From contig CAUGJN010000016.1 of NCBI GenBank assembly GCA_959599635.1, forward strand, positions 1 through 25,324: DNA of 25,324 nt, written 5' to 3'. The stretch is from an uncultured Collinsella sp. (GTDB taxonomy: Bacteria > Actinomycetota > Coriobacteriia > Coriobacteriales > Coriobacteriaceae). Below are positions 23,869 to 25,324 of this stretch, one piece after another (within the stretch, counting starts at the first letter, position 1; every line of letters begins with the position of its first letter). The notes under the pieces were generated by a model that did not search any database, was not told the DNA's origin, and was given only the letters and a program-made list of their open reading frames with translations. The translations under genes and the position numbers were made by a program.

Positions 23869-24744
23869 CTACTGCTGTTGAGCGCGACGGGCGGCACGGC
23901 GGGCCCTGGCTTCTCGGATCTCTTCGAGGTGGGCAATGATCTCGGAGGCGCTCTCCTCAATCGCCTTGCCGTCGGTACGCACTACAAAGCAGCCCAGGCG
24001 TTTCATGAGCGCGCGGGCTTCCGCAAGCTCACTACGCACGCTCTCGGGCTCCGCATAGGAGCCGGCAACGGCACGGGCGTAGTCATCGCTCAAGCGGCTA
24101 TCGCGAATTTCGGAAATCACATCGACGGTCGAAATCAGGCCGAACAGGCGCATCGGGTCAACCTCGTAAATCGACTTGGGCGGCTCCATGCCATGCGCCA
24201 GTGGGACATTGGCGACCTTGTAGCCCTGATAGGCTAAATACATCGACAGCGGCGTCTTGGATGTACGCGACACACCCAGCAGCACGATATCGGCACCCGA
24301 CAGATCGTCGCAACCACGACCGTCATCGTGCTCAACGAAATACTCCATGGCCTCGATACGATGGAAATAGCGGTCATCGGTCTTGTGAATCACGCCCGCA
24401 ACGCCCTTGGGCGGCACACCGATGAGCGACGACAGCACGGCAAGCGTCGGGCCGATCAGGTCGACCGAACGGATATGCAGCATACCCAGGTAATCGAGCA
24501 CGCGGGCGCGAAGCGCCGGATCGACAATGGTGTGGAACACGGCAATATCGCGATGGTCCGCATCGACGCGCGGCCCCACAAATGACTTGACCTGCTCCAC
24601 GGAGGTCACCTTAGGCAGGCGCAAGAGACGAAAAGCCCCTTCATCAAATTGCCCGGACGCCGCAAGCACCACCTCACAAGCGGTATCACCGAGCGAGTCG
24701 GAGATAACGATAACGGTGGGACGAGCGGTGACCGGGCAATCCAT
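23869..24744 (-). CDS. ppsR: Pyruvate, phosphate dikinase regulatory protein (PDRP, DUF299)
   Basis: Bifunctional kinase/pyrophosphorylase that inactivates PpdK by ADP-dependent phosphorylation of a threonine near the catalytic histidine and reverses it with Pi. It has 291 residues. The N-terminal IVISDSLGDTACEV, middle EAMEYFVEHDDG and P-loop-like LLGVSRTSKTPLSMYLAYQGYKVANVPL (G157 to T164) are family hallmarks. The last 20 residues are Arg/Ala/Gln-rich. The ATG has AAAGGAG six bases upstream. It follows glyS by 34 bp on the same strand, a pairing also seen in Firmicutes. Because ppdK is the next gene, dikinase rather than PEP synthase is the likely target. Confidence 0.95.
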   Translation of the reverse strand: MDCPVTARPTVIVISDSLGDTACEVVLAASGQFDEGAFRLLRLPKVTSVEQVKSFVGPRVDADHRDIAVFHTIVDPALRARVLDYLGMLHIRSVDLIGPTLAVLSSLIGVPPKGVAGVIHKTDDRYFHRIEAMEYFVEHDDGRGCDDLSGADIVLLGVSRTSKTPLSMYLAYQGYKVANVPLAHGMEPPKSIYEVDPMRLFGLISTVDVISEIRDSRLSDDYARAVAGSYAEPESVRSELAEARALMKRLGCFVVRTDGKAIEESASEIIAHLEEIREARARRAARRAQQQ

Positions 24745-24778
24745 GCGGGGCTCCTTTTGCGCTTATGCGCAGGCTGGC

Positions 24779-25324
24779 TTACTTTTTGCGGGCAAGCTCA
24801 CCGATGTTGGCGATGCCGGAGAAAACGGCCTCGAAGCGGTTGAGCAGCTTAAGGCGATTATCGCGAAGCTGCTCGTCCTTGTCCATGACCATGACCTCAT
24901 CGAAGAAACGGTCGATGGGCGCGCGCAGGGCGGCGAGGGCGGCAAATGCGGTCGGGTAGTCCTCGGCAGCAAGGGCGGCATCGACGGCGGTCTGAGCAGC
25001 CTCGGAGGCGTCGGCGAGCGCAAGCTCGACCTCGCCCATCAGGCTGCGGTCATACTCCGCACCCAGCTCGGGCTTGGAGATATGCGCGGCGCGGGCATAG
25101 GCGGTCGCCAGGTTGTCGAACGTCTCAGCGTCGTTCTTGCGGGCCTCGTCGAGGGCGGCGCAGCGGGCGAAGAAGACGGACGGGGCGATGATGTGCACCG
25201 CGGAGACGGCGGCGACGGTATCGGCCGGAATCTTTTCGTCGCGGGCCATGCTCACCAGGCGGCCATGGAAGAAGTCACGAACCTGCTGGGCGACCTCGGC
25301 GGCGTCGAACTCAATGCCCTGCTC
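24779..25324 (-). CDS. glyS: Glycyl-tRNA synthetase beta subunit, C-terminal part (5' end outside window)
   Basis: Tetrameric bacterial glycyl-tRNA synthetase, beta chain. Only the last 181 residues are visible; the frame is open through the window end at 25324. It begins QGIEFDAAEVAQQVRDFFHGRL, and the C-terminal anticodon-binding helical region contains YPTAFAALAALRAPIDRFFDEVMVM and RLKLLNRFEAVFSGIANIGELARKK, which are characteristic of the GlyS C-terminus. The catalytic alpha subunit (glyQ) would be expected further upstream. ppsR follows after 34 bp. Confidence 0.93.
   Translation of the reverse strand, partial: EQGIEFDAAEVAQQVRDFFHGRLVSMARDEKIPADTVAAVSAVHIIAPSVFFARCAALDEARKNDAETFDNLATAYARAAHISKPELGAEYDRSLMGEVELALADASEAAQTAVDAALAAEDYPTAFAALAALRAPIDRFFDEVMVMDKDEQLRDNRLKLLNRFEAVFSGIANIGELARKK

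Noticed and set aside
1..25324. CRISPR arrays, tRNA or rRNA genes, insertion sequence transposases, prophage genes
   Set aside because: Intergenic gaps are short and were read through; none contains regularly spaced repeats, cloverleaf-like sequence or transposase motifs. Only the REPIN-like palindrome suggests mobility.

Overview
The window is a GC-rich, gene-dense bacterial chromosome segment carrying only core housekeeping genes. Protein sequences, gene order and the mix of Firmicutes-like synteny with high-GC codon use fit the class Coriobacteriia (Actinomycetota), most likely a Collinsella-type gut anaerobe. The taxon is inferred from the look of the proteins, not from a search. AdhE together with pyruvate, phosphate dikinase and its regulator points to fermentative, anaerobic carbon metabolism.

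Layout. Positions 1-3456 are on the + strand: the 3' part of adhE (bifunctional aldehyde/alcohol dehydrogenase) and an aminoglycoside-phosphotransferase-fold kinase of unknown substrate. Two back-to-back terminators (3491-3526 for +, 3561-3601 for -) separate these from the rest, which is all on the - strand. Read in the direction of transcription (right to left) the order is glyS (partial) - ppsR - [REPIN-like perfect palindrome] - ppdK | rplS | rnhB | yraN - comM/yifB - dprA - trmFO - xerC | rpsB - tsf | pyrH - frr - uppS - cdsA - dxr - rseP - ispG - proS.

The pyrH-to-proS unit is tightly packed, with gaps or overlaps of -1 to +23 bp and GTG/TTG starts. It joins translation (UMP kinase, ribosome recycling, prolyl-tRNA synthetase) to isoprenoid and envelope lipid synthesis (dxr, ispG, uppS, cdsA) and to a site-2 protease. 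The rplS-rnhB-yraN-comM-dprA-trmFO-xerC-rpsB-tsf order resembles the Bacillus layout but lacks topA, hslVU and codY at their usual places. PpsR and PpdK form a regulator/target pair.

Most notable points: (1) a perfect 39-bp inverted repeat with an 8-nt spacer at 23777-23862, each arm itself able to fold, i.e. the architecture of a REPIN; (2) an insertion of about 110 residues with a winged-helix-like segment inside the site-2 protease RseP; (3) a XerC-like recombinase with no canonical start codon for its full length, the best start being an ATA overlapping the trmFO stop; (4) paired 8-bp direct repeats 21 bp apart upstream of ppdK; (5) several clear sigma-70 promoters and terminators, whose strand is fixed by G-U versus A-C pairs. 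No tRNA, rRNA, CRISPR array, transposase or prophage gene was seen.
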